Below the pieces are notes generated by a model. That model was not told where the DNA came from. It worked only from the letters and a program-made list of their open reading frames with translations, and searched no databases. From the NCBI RefSeq assembly GCF_000294775.2, contig NZ_CP015506.1:2455501-2519500 (forward strand): a stretch of 64,000 nucleotides of DNA, given 5' to 3'. This document shows positions 33,356-41,869 of this stretch, piece after piece. Each line of letters starts with the position of its first letter. Position 1 is the first letter of the stretch. Source of the DNA: Cytobacillus oceanisediminis 2691. GTDB taxonomy: Bacteria > Bacillota > Bacilli > Bacillales > Cytobacillaceae. The position numbers and the translations under genes are program-made.

Positions 33356-33799
33356 TCAATCCCAGTCCCTTGTTGGCTCTTTTTCTTCGGCCATTTCCAT
33401 TCCATACGCCAGACGCGGATTCAAGGCCGCTTCTTTGCGATTTTCCTCCTGGCTGACATCGGCCCCTTTCTGCAGATAGCGGTGCACAAAGACTTCGGAA
33501 AGAGTGATAATTCCTGCTGCAATGACACTTCCCCACGCTATTTGCAAGTAACTGTTAAGCAATACACTCCCAAAAACCCATACAGATGCATAAACCAGGA
33601 AAAAGTCAGCAATGAGGGCATTCCGGTTTCCCAGGCGGGGGAGAATAATCCGATCACCAAGCATATATGACATAACCGTTACCAGCAGGCTGAAAGAAAC
33701 AATATCGGCAAATGCTGCATCGAAAAATAAATCAAGTGCTATGGCAAAAGCAATCATGCTTGATACAAATTTAAGTACAAAAATTAATGTTTTATTCAT
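33356..33799 (-). CDS. DUF2512 (YndM-like) membrane protein, second paralogue
   Basis: 147 residues from the ATG at 33799 (AAAGGAGG seven bases upstream; the frame opens earlier at 33847 but without such a site). Four transmembrane helices in residues 3-110, GDRIILPR motif and a hydrophilic tail with an acidic, Asn-Pro-Arg-Leu-Ala-Tyr-containing stretch. Paralogue of the protein encoded at 8637-9089. Function unknown. Confidence 0.8.
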   Translation of the reverse strand: MNKTLIFVLKFVSSMIAFAIALDLFFDAAFADIVSFSLLVTVMSYMLGDRIILPRLGNRNALIADFFLVYASVWVFGSVLLNSYLQIAWGSVIAAGIITLSEVFVHRYLQKGADVSQEENRKEAALNPRLAYGMEMAEEKEPTRDWD

Positions 33800-34005
33800 A
33801 TGTGATCCTCCTTTGCCCATAGTTTTTATCAATCTGCGCATTCCCATTCATCCAGCCTTTAAACAATGCTAAGTATAATTTTTTCAAAAAATAAACAACT
33901 TGTTCGGAGCCTCTCAATATAATGGTAGTAAAAGTCTAACATCTTAAGTTAAAGGTTGTGGAAGAGTGTTACTCCCAGACAAATTACTTAATGTGGTGAT
34001 AATAA

Positions 34006-34530
34006 GTGAGTGCTGAATATAAATTTCAAAATCTCCAGGAGCGCAATTTGACGTTTGAGCAGGTATTCGATCGTATTTTACTTTTTATGAGGCGAAATCC
34101 TGATGGGAACTTCCGTTTAATGATTGGGACTGATTCACAGGTTCATTGCAATCGAACAGTGTTCATAACCGGAATAGTTATTCAAAATGAACGGAAGGGC
34201 GCCTGGGCATGTATTAGGAAAACCATCATTCCAAGGAAAATGGTGCATCTGCATGAGAGAATCTCATTTGAAACCTCGCTGACGGAAGAAGTCGTCTCTT
34301 TATTTACTGAGGAATGCAAAGATAAAATGTTTGATATCGTACTTCCATTTCTTTATAAAGGCGGTTCCTTCTCCATGGAAGGACATATGGATATCGGTTC
34401 TGGGAAAAGGAATAAGACCAGGGAATTTGTAAGTGAAATGGTATCGAGAATAGAATCGATCGGTCTCGAGCCAAAAATTAAGCCGGAAGCATTCGTTGCA
34501 TCCAGCTATGCCAATCGATATACGAAATAA
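34006..34530 (+). CDS. ykuK: YkuK-like RNase H-fold protein (DUF458)
   Basis: 174-residue DUF458 protein with a ribonuclease H-like fold. The MIGTDSQVHCN stretch places Asp in the first catalytic-like strand; DIVLPFLYKGGSFSMEGHMDIG and a C-terminal EAFVASSYANRYTK are typical of YkuK. Start GTG at 34006 behind GTGGTGATAA. Activity is not established for the family; a role in sporulating cells is plausible, not shown. Monocistronic. Confidence 0.85.
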   Translation: MSAEYKFQNLQERNLTFEQVFDRILLFMRRNPDGNFRLMIGTDSQVHCNRTVFITGIVIQNERKGAWACIRKTIIPRKMVHLHERISFETSLTEEVVSLFTEECKDKMFDIVLPFLYKGGSFSMEGHMDIGSGKRNKTREFVSEMVSRIESIGLEPKIKPEAFVASSYANRYTK

Positions 34531-34535
34531 GGAAA

Positions 34536-34561
34536 AAAGAACTCAAGTTAATGAGTTCTTT
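34536..34561. terminator. Terminator
   Basis: AAAGAACTCA/TGAGTTCTTT stem between ykuK and the SRPBCC gene. Confidence 0.7.
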
Positions 34562-34576
34562 GCATTGCACTTAAAA

Positions 34577-35038
34577 CTATACGCCTGCATGCTCTTTATA
34601 ATTCTGTTCCAGCTTCAAAGCAACAGCTTCTGTAAGCTCAGCAGTAATTTCCGGAAGAGATGTATTAAGCAATGAATTGGCCACTTTAGCCATCATACCC
34701 TCAGCGGTAATTTGAAGAGCGCCTGTCATCAAGTTAGTATTATTCCTTCCTTTGGAAGCAAGAAAATACCCATCGCCGGTAAATTTCTCATTAAGCCCTG
34801 TTAATTGAAAGGTTACCTTGGTTGGTTCCTGCCAGCTTGTTATATCCACCTTCAATTCGATTTTTTTCTTAATGATCCCCATATCGCTTTTAAAGCTCCA
34901 GGTAGACTCTTTTTCACTTAGTACCTCATGTGTAATATAACCGGGTACTAAGGGAGCCCAGTTTCCAATATTACTGACAAAATTCCATATTGCCGTTATT
35001 GGAACGTTCACTTCTGCCTGATGTGTGCAGCTTGCCAT
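34577..35038 (-). CDS. SRPBCC/CoxG-like protein
   Basis: 153-residue START/Bet v1-fold protein of the CoxG-like SRPBCC group: MASCTHQAEVNVPITAIWNF (N-terminal strand and helix with IWNFVSNIGNWAPLVPGY), then strands and a long C-terminal helix (EITAELTEAVALKLEQNY). Such folds bind lipids or hydrophobic ligands. CoxG itself helps mature CO dehydrogenase, but no cox genes are near, so only the fold is claimed. Start ATG at 35038 behind AAGGGGCGG. Confidence 0.78.
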   Translation of the reverse strand: MASCTHQAEVNVPITAIWNFVSNIGNWAPLVPGYITHEVLSEKESTWSFKSDMGIIKKKIELKVDITSWQEPTKVTFQLTGLNEKFTGDGYFLASKGRNNTNLMTGALQITAEGMMAKVANSLLNTSLPEITAELTEAVALKLEQNYKEHAGV

Positions 35039-35124
35039 TTTTACCGCCCCTTTTGAAAAATTTCATAGTTGGTTTCCATGAATATGTATTCAAATTTATA
35101 GGGCAAGATTCATTAATTTTATAT

Positions 35125-36117
35125 TTATTTGATCAATTCTTTGGCGATCAATTCATATGAACGCAAACGGTCCTCATAACGGTGAACAATGGTAACAATC
35201 ATAATCTCATCTGCTTGGTACCGCTGCTTCATATCTTTCAGCTGCTCGGAGACTTCTTTCGGATTTCCAATAATAACGCGGTTTCTATTGTTAAATGGCT
35301 CCACATCCAGGCTGCGGAAATAGTGTTTTGCTTCTTCAATCGAAGGAATCCCCTCATTGCGTACCCTGCTTTCTGCTCTTATCTTCCAAAGCATACTGCT
35401 GAGTGCCAGCTCCTTAGCTTCCTGTGTTGAGTCAGCGCATATAGCAGAGACTGTTAAAATGACTTTTGGTTTCTGTATAATTCCCCTTTCAATGAAGTTT
35501 TCCCTATATTGTTTTATGATGTCGTCCCCATCTTTTTCACTCATGAATTGGCCAAATGCATAAGCAGTTCCAGACTCAGCAGCCATTAAAGCACTTTTCC
35601 TGCTTGTTCCCAATAACCATGGTTCCGGGCTAATTGCAGGTAGAGGTGAAGCGGATATTTTAGCAAACATGTGATCCTCAGGAAAATGATTATATAAAAA
35701 TTGAAGAAGTTCCATCACCTTATCCGGCATTTTGCGGACACCTTCCAAGAAATTATCGGAAAGTGCCATAGACGCTTCTGCTGATCCTCCTGGTGCCCTT
35801 CCGATTCCCAGATCCACTCTGTTAGGAAATAATGTAGCAAGCATATTGAACGACTCCGCAATTTTGTATGGTTTATAATGCGGCAGCAATATGGCACCTG
35901 CACCAATCCGTATATTTTTTGTTTTAGCACCGATATAGCTCAACATGATTTCAGGAGCTGAACAGGCAAAGCCTGATAAATCATGATGTTCTGCAATCCA
36001 ATATCTTGTGTAGCCCAGCCTCTCTGCTGACTGTGCCAGCTGTACAGAGGCTTCCAATGCTTCTTTGGGTGAATATCCCGATGAAATGGGAGCCTGATCC
36101 AAAATGCTTATTTTCAA
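35125..36117 (-). CDS. LLM-class flavin-dependent oxidoreductase
   Basis: 330-residue bacterial luciferase-like monooxygenase, single-subunit type (YhbW/YceB-like). N-terminal SILDQAPISSGYSP, then RYWIAEHHDLSGFACSAPE (the FMN-contact block) and PNRVDLGIGRAPGG are typical. Probably uses FMNH2 and O2; the substrate is unknown. Start ATG at 36117. Not linked to neighbours. Confidence 0.85.
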   Translation of the reverse strand: MKISILDQAPISSGYSPKEALEASVQLAQSAERLGYTRYWIAEHHDLSGFACSAPEIMLSYIGAKTKNIRIGAGAILLPHYKPYKIAESFNMLATLFPNRVDLGIGRAPGGSAEASMALSDNFLEGVRKMPDKVMELLQFLYNHFPEDHMFAKISASPLPAISPEPWLLGTSRKSALMAAESGTAYAFGQFMSEKDGDDIIKQYRENFIERGIIQKPKVILTVSAICADSTQEAKELALSSMLWKIRAESRVRNEGIPSIEEAKHYFRSLDVEPFNNRNRVIIGNPKEVSEQLKDMKQRYQADEIMIVTIVHRYEDRLRSYELIAKELIK

Positions 36118-36326
36118 GGTTTATCCCCTCTTTCAAATGTGCTTGTTTCCTAAGACTGCGGCCATTTTAAAATGTAAAACGAATAATAAAATGCTGATGA
36201 GTGAAACTTATATTATGGCCTCTTTGTATAAGATGAATCTTTAAAAAGTATAACAAACCAAATTTTCTTTATCGTTTTATTGATATTTTATACTGCTAAA
36301 AAAACTTAATTAATGGAGTGTTGAAT

Positions 36327-37460
36327 ATGAAGGCGGTCACCTATCAGGGCCCTAATCGTGTAGCTGTTACCAATGTGGATGACCCTAAGCTAGAAAAGAA
36401 AGATGATATTATCGTTAAAATTACATCCACAGCGATCTGCGGTTCTGACCTGCATTTATATCAGGGCAACATGCCTCTTCCAGAGGGTTATATTATTGGC
36501 CATGAACCAATGGGCATTGTGGAGGAAACAGGACCGGATGTAACAAAAGTAAAGAAAGGGGACAGAGTCGTAATCCCTTTCAATGTATCCTGCGGCCAGT
36601 GCATTTATTGTCAGCAGAATCAAACCAGCCAATGTGATAATTCCAACCCCCATTATGATTCAGGGGGATACTTTGGATACACAGAGAAATTCGGAAATCA
36701 TCCAGGCGGGCAGGCGGAATATTTAAAAGTCCCTTTTGGCAATTATACGCCGTTTCTGGTTCCTGAATCCTGTGAATTGGAAGATGAATCTCTATTATTT
36801 TTGTCAGATGTACTTCCGACTGCCTATTGGAGTGTTGTTAACGCCGGTGTTAAAAAGGGTGATACAGTAATTGTCCTTGGCTGTGGCCCTGTTGGGTTAA
36901 TGGCGCAGAAGTTTGCATGGATGGAAGGCGCGGAGCGTGTTATTGCAGTTGATTACCTTGATTATCGGATCAATCACGCAAAGGCAGCAAACAAAGTGGA
37001 AGTCTTCGAGTTCACCAAATATCCTGATATGGGGGAGCATTTAAAGGAAATTACCCATGGAGGCGCTGATGTAATAATCGATTGTGTAGGCATGGACGGG
37101 AAAAAGTCGCCCCTTGAGTTTATAGAGCAAAAATTAAAGCTTCAAGGCGGCACTCTTGGTCCCATTCAAATTGCGACAAAGGCTGTAAGAAAAACAGGAA
37201 CAGTCCAAATAACCGGTGTCTATGGAGCAAACTATAATATGTTCCCTCTCGGTGCCTTCTTCACCAGAAACATTACACTTAAGATGGGACAGGCACCTGT
37301 CATACCATTTATGCCAATGCTCTATGAGAAAATTGTTAATAAAGAATTTGATCCGAAAGACATTATTACTCATAAGATTAACCTGGAAGAGGCGAGCCAT
37401 GGCTACAAAATTTTCAATGGACATGAGGACGACTGCATCAAGGTAGTATTAAAGCCTTAA
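36327..37460 (+). CDS. Zn-dependent alcohol/formaldehyde dehydrogenase
   Basis: Medium-chain dehydrogenase, 377 residues, resembling glutathione-independent formaldehyde dehydrogenase-type enzymes. Catalytic zinc: Cys in AICGSDLHLY, His/Glu in IIGHEPMG; structural zinc Cys cluster in NVSCGQCIYCQQNQTSQC; Rossmann motif GCGPVGLMA. ATG at 36327, eight bases after GGAG; in-frame GTG (36318) and TTG (36321) are weaker. Oxidises alcohols or aldehydes with NAD; substrate not known. Confidence 0.88.
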   Translation: MKAVTYQGPNRVAVTNVDDPKLEKKDDIIVKITSTAICGSDLHLYQGNMPLPEGYIIGHEPMGIVEETGPDVTKVKKGDRVVIPFNVSCGQCIYCQQNQTSQCDNSNPHYDSGGYFGYTEKFGNHPGGQAEYLKVPFGNYTPFLVPESCELEDESLLFLSDVLPTAYWSVVNAGVKKGDTVIVLGCGPVGLMAQKFAWMEGAERVIAVDYLDYRINHAKAANKVEVFEFTKYPDMGEHLKEITHGGADVIIDCVGMDGKKSPLEFIEQKLKLQGGTLGPIQIATKAVRKTGTVQITGVYGANYNMFPLGAFFTRNITLKMGQAPVIPFMPMLYEKIVNKEFDPKDIITHKINLEEASHGYKIFNGHEDDCIKVVLKP

Positions 37461-37471
37461 TTGACACGACT

Positions 37472-37503
37472 AAAAAGCCTGCTGTATAATAGCAGGCTTT
37501 TTT
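37472..37503. terminator. Bidirectional terminator
   Basis: AAAAAGCCTGCT/AGCAGGCTTTTT stem between dehydrogenase and nfo. Confidence 0.9.
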
Positions 37504-37505
37504 AG

Positions 37506-38363
37506 TCATGGCTGTTTTCCCCATCTTTTAATTAGAAGTTCAACTTCTTCATGATGTTCAATTCCTTCACCAGAAGGTGTTTCCAGAATTAATGGCAATC
37601 TTTGAAATGGTTCGGTATTGACAACCTGATCAAATTGTTTCGCAGTAATATGACCTTTGTTAAATATATTGGCATGTCTGTCTTTACCTGAGCCTGCAGG
37701 ATATTTGGAGTTATTTAAGTGAATGGCTTTAAGATGATTGAAATAGCCCAACTCTTCCCCTTTTTTAAGAAAATCATTTAGATTTTCTCCATTCCAGAGA
37801 TTGCTGGCAAAGGCATGGCAAGTATCCAGACAAAAACCAATCTGATCCCGGTGTTCACACAGGCTCCGAACCTGAACAAGCTCCTCCATCGTTGTACCCA
37901 TTGACCCGGGGTGGCCAGCAGTGTTTTCAAGCAGGATCAAGCAAGGGTCTTCCCAGTGAGAGAGGATTTGATTAAGCATCTCGATCATTAAATGATATCC
38001 TGCAAGCGGATCCTTTTTGTTGATTGGGTTTCCGAAATGTACAACCACTCCTGCCGAGCCACAGGCACTGGCAATTTCCAGATCATTCAGCAAAGACTTA
38101 ATCGTCAGCTCTTGCTTCTCCGGCTGCGGTGTGAGGCTGGTTGGATATGGAGTATGTGCAATCGAAAAGATTTCATGCTCTTTGCAAAACGCCCTGCAAA
38201 GAGCTGCATCCTCCCGATTAAAATCCTTTACACTCAAGCTTCTTGGATTCTTCGGAAAGTACTGAAAGGCAGAAGCATTCATGGCCTTTGCAGCTTTTGC
38301 AGCTCCTAAATATCCTTCCCTTATGCTTACGTGACAGCCAAATAACATCCTGATCCCATCCAT
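37506..38363 (-). CDS. nfo: Deoxyribonuclease IV (AP endonuclease)
   Basis: TIM-barrel AP endonuclease, cutting abasic sites in base excision repair with three zincs. FGCHVSI at the N-terminus, VVVHFGNP and LILLENTAG in the middle, GFCLDTCHAFA, HLNNSK and LPLILETPSGEG follow in order. 285 residues. Start ATG at 38363 (AAGG six bases upstream); ATG at 38348 is also possible. Three bases separate it from the stop of the Suv3-like helicase, so they share a transcript. Confidence 0.92.
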   Translation of the reverse strand: MDGIRMLFGCHVSIREGYLGAAKAAKAMNASAFQYFPKNPRSLSVKDFNREDAALCRAFCKEHEIFSIAHTPYPTSLTPQPEKQELTIKSLLNDLEIASACGSAGVVVHFGNPINKKDPLAGYHLMIEMLNQILSHWEDPCLILLENTAGHPGSMGTTMEELVQVRSLCEHRDQIGFCLDTCHAFASNLWNGENLNDFLKKGEELGYFNHLKAIHLNNSKYPAGSGKDRHANIFNKGHITAKQFDQVVNTEPFQRLPLILETPSGEGIEHHEEVELLIKRWGKQP

Positions 38364-38366
38364 TCA

Positions 38367-40943
38367 TTACCTTCTATAATAATTATATCTTCTCCTTGAA
38401 CGTGAAGAATGACATTCATCACAGATTTGATATTCGTGTTCCCAGGGCAGTTTTTTGCCGCACTTTCTGCATTTTCTTGAGAGCTCTTTTATATCGGTTT
38501 TTAGTCTTTCGTGAACATGATCGCTGATTTCTTCCCTTAATCTTTCCCAATATAACGCTTCTGTTCTCTGCTCAAGACGATACAGGAACAGCAAATGCAG
38601 GCCTATTGCTTTATAAGTCAATTCCAGCTCTTCCAGATTACGGTTCTTAATTCTGGGCTCTGGAAGCTCCTCGCCATCAATAATGGCATACATGGTCTCT
38701 TCCCATTGACGGACAAGATCATGTTCTTTTTTTGAGAATGGCAGATGGAGAAAACCATACAGGTCCATTAGTCCAAGCTTTGCTTCAATTTCTGTTCCGC
38801 GTATCCTTTCATATAGGTCTCTCTCCTCTGTTAATGCCGCTTTTTTGGTTCCTCTGGGGCTCTCAAACTTATCCCAAAGCTCAAAGAATGATCCGAGATC
38901 GCGGTAATACCTTTGGAATCTTTCAAATACTGTATTTGTTGGGGCTATGGCAAAGCTGTGGACCGGGGCATCCTCCATTTCAAGCAAGGCCTTCATTCTT
39001 TTGATATCTTTTGTAAAAGCAACTTTTCCAATGTTATAAAGCCCTTTTCGCCCTGCCCTTCCAGCAATTTGCTTAACCTCCTGTGAAGTAAGGGTTCTCC
39101 TTTTCGTTCCGTCAAACTTATCATTTTCCAAAAAAACAATTCTCCGGATAGGCAGGTTGAGTCCCATCCCAATGGCATCAGTGGATACGATGACGGAAGT
39201 TTCTCCCTTTGTAAAACGCTGGACTTGTTTTTTTCTGGTTTCAGGAGGCATCGCTCCATAAATCATGCTTACTGAGTGCCCTTCCTGCTGAAGCCTTGAG
39301 GCAGTTTCAAGCACTCTCTTTCTTGAAAAACAGATGAGTGCATCGCCTTTTCGTACATGACTGAATTTAAATTCCTTTGCTTCGACTTCAAGAGGTATAT
39401 CCCGGCTGTATTCATTCAATTCAATATCTGCTTCGCCAAGAAGCTGGAGCATCATGCTTTTAGCGCTGCGGCTGCCAATGATATGGACTTCATTTGCATT
39501 TGCCTTGGTAATGGCTTTATACCAAGAGAAGCCTCTGTCCTTATCCGTGATCATTTGGGCTTCATCAATGACAATGACGTCGTAATAGTCCTTTTCGTAG
39601 AACATTTCAACCGTGCTGGAAAGATGCTCAGAACCGGCAACTGCCTTTTCCTCTTCACCGGTTTTCAAAGAACAGGGTATACCTTCGCGGTTCAGTTTAT
39701 CATATACTTCCAGTGCCAACAGCCTTAAAGGTGCCAGATACATGCCGCTTTGGGCTGATTTCATTCCTTCAAGGGCATGATGTGTTTTCCCTGTATTGGT
39801 TTCACCAATATGAAGTACATACCTTTTGGCCCGTTCCACAGAGGGGCTGTATTCCTGCCCGAATATATATTCGAGCATGCGTTCCTCTTCTTCTTTCTTC
39901 CGCTGCTGCTCAGCCAATTCTTCTGCTATTTTTCTTTCTCTGTCAGCAATATCCTTCTCGAGCAGATCTTTATGGACTTCAGGGTCAAACGGTATATCCG
40001 CAAGCCTCAGCAGATCTTCAATATATTCCTCCTGAATGCTTTCAAAAAAGCTTTCATCAAGATCCTGAAGGGTATGGGCCATTAACTTCTTCACCGACTT
40101 ACCGGTCAGCGGTTTCTGATAAGCGTCTTCATATTCCTCGAATAAATGATGCGGAAGGTTCTGCAGGACGAGCGATTGCAGAGAATCGGACAGATATCCT
40201 GATATATGGTTCTTATAGACATAGTAATAGGCTTCATATTCAAAGTAACCTTTACCTCCATACAATGCTTTATGGATATTTCCTGTCAGCTCATCAAGGA
40301 ATTCCCCCATTACAGTATAATCACCTGCATCAAAGCTGCCTGTCTCTTCAAGCTTTTCCTCCAGAGCAAAGGTATCCGCTTTTTGATATCTTATCTTGTT
40401 TCTAAAATCGGAAACCAGCTGCTTTGAAGCCATATGTCTGACATGAAGATAAAGAAGGCTATAATCTCTTTCAATAATTTCATCAATATTCTTTTCAATA
40501 TCTTCGCGGATTCGATACTTCTTTCGCTGAAGCAGCTCCTCTTCTGCTTTATGCAGATAATGAGCCCGTGCATTCTCATAGCGCCCAGCCCATGCTTCAT
40601 TATTGTTTTCAAAGAGGTCATTAAGCCAGTCCAAACTGTTAAAAGGCTGATAATCCCTTATTTCAGTCCGGAATAAGTGATTGATTATTTTCCTGTCAAC
40701 ATTTTCGGTGTCGTACCCTTTTTCACTTAGATATTTCTTTTTTTCATGCTTGGATATTTTGGCAGTGATTTTATTCAGCCATACATTTACCCAGATTTGA
40801 TCGATATAATGAAATCTTTCAGAAAGATATTCCTTATAGGAGGGCATCGACTCTTTACTGCCCAGATAGCGGTCGGCATCCTCCAGGATTTTTATTTTTG
40901 TATGCTCTGCAGCATTATTGTAAATCTGTTCAAGCTGATTCAT
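38367..40943 (-). CDS. Suv3-like RNA helicase with C-terminal zinc ribbon
   Basis: SF2 helicase of the SUV3 group (mitochondrial RNA degradosome helicase in eukaryotes). Residues 1-370 are an alpha-helical, charged region with no recognisable domain; core motifs follow: GETNTGKTHHA (Walker A), VIDEAQM (DEAQ-type box), IGSRSAKS, then the C-terminal RecA domain with VSTDAIGMGLNLPI and QIAGRAGRKG. A SUV3-type C-terminal region follows and ends in a CxxC-x13-CxxC zinc ribbon (CRKCGKKLPWEHEYQICDEC) and a basic Arg/Tyr tail. 858 residues from the ATG at 40943, eight bases after AAGGGG. RNA decay role is an inference from family. Confidence 0.85.
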   Translation of the reverse strand: MNQLEQIYNNAAEHTKIKILEDADRYLGSKESMPSYKEYLSERFHYIDQIWVNVWLNKITAKISKHEKKKYLSEKGYDTENVDRKIINHLFRTEIRDYQPFNSLDWLNDLFENNNEAWAGRYENARAHYLHKAEEELLQRKKYRIREDIEKNIDEIIERDYSLLYLHVRHMASKQLVSDFRNKIRYQKADTFALEEKLEETGSFDAGDYTVMGEFLDELTGNIHKALYGGKGYFEYEAYYYVYKNHISGYLSDSLQSLVLQNLPHHLFEEYEDAYQKPLTGKSVKKLMAHTLQDLDESFFESIQEEYIEDLLRLADIPFDPEVHKDLLEKDIADRERKIAEELAEQQRKKEEEERMLEYIFGQEYSPSVERAKRYVLHIGETNTGKTHHALEGMKSAQSGMYLAPLRLLALEVYDKLNREGIPCSLKTGEEEKAVAGSEHLSSTVEMFYEKDYYDVIVIDEAQMITDKDRGFSWYKAITKANANEVHIIGSRSAKSMMLQLLGEADIELNEYSRDIPLEVEAKEFKFSHVRKGDALICFSRKRVLETASRLQQEGHSVSMIYGAMPPETRKKQVQRFTKGETSVIVSTDAIGMGLNLPIRRIVFLENDKFDGTKRRTLTSQEVKQIAGRAGRKGLYNIGKVAFTKDIKRMKALLEMEDAPVHSFAIAPTNTVFERFQRYYRDLGSFFELWDKFESPRGTKKAALTEERDLYERIRGTEIEAKLGLMDLYGFLHLPFSKKEHDLVRQWEETMYAIIDGEELPEPRIKNRNLEELELTYKAIGLHLLFLYRLEQRTEALYWERLREEISDHVHERLKTDIKELSRKCRKCGKKLPWEHEYQICDECHSSRSRRRYNYYRR

Positions 40944-41057
40944 GGTTCGTTCCCCTTTAAACATCACTAAACCGTAATGTAATGATTATGACTTAGGTTA
41001 TGTATGATATTGATAATTTAAGTAGTCTTCATTTTACCATCTTTTGAAAAAATATCA

Positions 41058-41086
41058 TTGACATAAAACTTAAACCGGCATATAAT
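41058..41086 (+). promoter_or_regulatory. Perfect sigma-A promoter of the YceI gene
   Basis: TTGACA (41058-41063), 17 bases, TATAAT (41081-41086): both hexamers match the consensus. Confidence 0.88.
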
Positions 41087-41102
41087 TTATCTAGAATTAA
41101 AA

Positions 41103-41129
41103 TATCTTGAATTCAAAACAAATGAATTC
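41103..41129 (+). promoter_or_regulatory. Candidate MhqR-type operator upstream of the YceI gene
   Basis: TATCTTGAATTCAAAACA starts 16 bases after the promoter -10, with palindrome TTGAATTCAA at 41107-41116, and a further GAATTC at 41124-41129. The left half matches TATCTCGAATTCGAGATA, the known operator of the MarR-family repressor MhqR. In the transcript's start region, so a repressor site is plausible; the regulator is inferred. Confidence 0.4.
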
Positions 41130-41150
41130 GAACTATTGGAGGAGAAAAAT

Positions 41151-41684
41151 ATGGCTAAAACAAAATGGGCAGTTGATCCTGCGCACAGCAGTGTGGATTT
41201 TTCTATCAAGCATATGATGATCGCAAACGTGAAAGGCAGCTTTAATAGCTTTGATGCAGAAATAACTGCAGATCCTGCAGATTTAACAACTGCTGATATT
41301 AAATTCAATGTTTCACTTTCAAGTGTTGATACACGCAATGAAGATCGTGACAACCACCTGCGTTCTGCGGACTTCTTTGATGTTGAGAACCACCCGAAAA
41401 TGACCTTTAAATCAACAAGCATTGTAAGCAAGGGTGATGATGAATATGATGTTACCGGCGATCTTACAATTCATGGTGCAACAAAAACAGAAACCTTCAC
41501 TGTGACATATGAAGGATCAGGCAAAGATCCATGGGGTAATGAAAAAGTCGGCTTTACTGCTGCTGGAGCAATCAAACGAAGCGACTATGGCTTAACCTGG
41601 AATTCAGCCCTTGAAACAGGCGGAGTACTTGTTGGAGATAAAGTGAAAATTGACCTGCAGATACAGGCAGCAAAAGCAGAATAA
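41151..41684 (+). CDS. YceI-family protein
   Basis: 177-residue YceI protein: a lipocalin-like beta barrel that binds polyprenoid or other hydrophobic molecules. The opening WAVDPAHSSVDFSIKHMMI, then AEITADPADLTTADIKF, NHLRSADFFDVENHP and TFTVTYEGSGKDPWG are family hallmarks. No signal peptide, so cytosolic here. ATG at 41151, nine bases after GGAGG. Behind a consensus promoter and a possible MhqR-like operator. Confidence 0.92.
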   Translation: MAKTKWAVDPAHSSVDFSIKHMMIANVKGSFNSFDAEITADPADLTTADIKFNVSLSSVDTRNEDRDNHLRSADFFDVENHPKMTFKSTSIVSKGDDEYDVTGDLTIHGATKTETFTVTYEGSGKDPWGNEKVGFTAAGAIKRSDYGLTWNSALETGGVLVGDKVKIDLQIQAAKAE

Positions 41685-41689
41685 GACAG

Positions 41690-41733
41690 AAAAAGGGCAG
41701 GTATACCGGCGAAATGGTAACCTGCCCTTTTTC
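41690..41733. terminator. Terminator of the YceI gene
   Basis: AAAAGGGCAGG/CCTGCCCTTTT with inner TACC/GGTA, followed by T on the plus strand. Confidence 0.88.
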
Positions 41734-41774
41734 TAAATAGTTAAGAATGTGCAAATTCTGAAGTTAGATAATTG

Positions 41775-41866
41775 TCTCGGCTCCCGGGTCTAAGCGTGTC
41801 TAGTTTCGGGCTTTTAAAAGCTTGAGGTCATAAGCCGATAGGCGGACGGCTTCAGCTTTTCTATAC
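41775..41866. repeat. Degraded intergenic repeat
   Basis: Fragment with CGGCTCCCGG, GTGTCTAG, CTTGAGGTCATAAGCCGA and GGCTTCAGCTTTTCTA. Blocks such as TGTCTAGC, CTCGAGGTCATAAGCC and TTCCGCTTTTCTT belong to a very common Bacillaceae intergenic repeat; here the copy is short and degenerate. Confidence 0.45.
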
Positions 41867-41869
41867 TGT

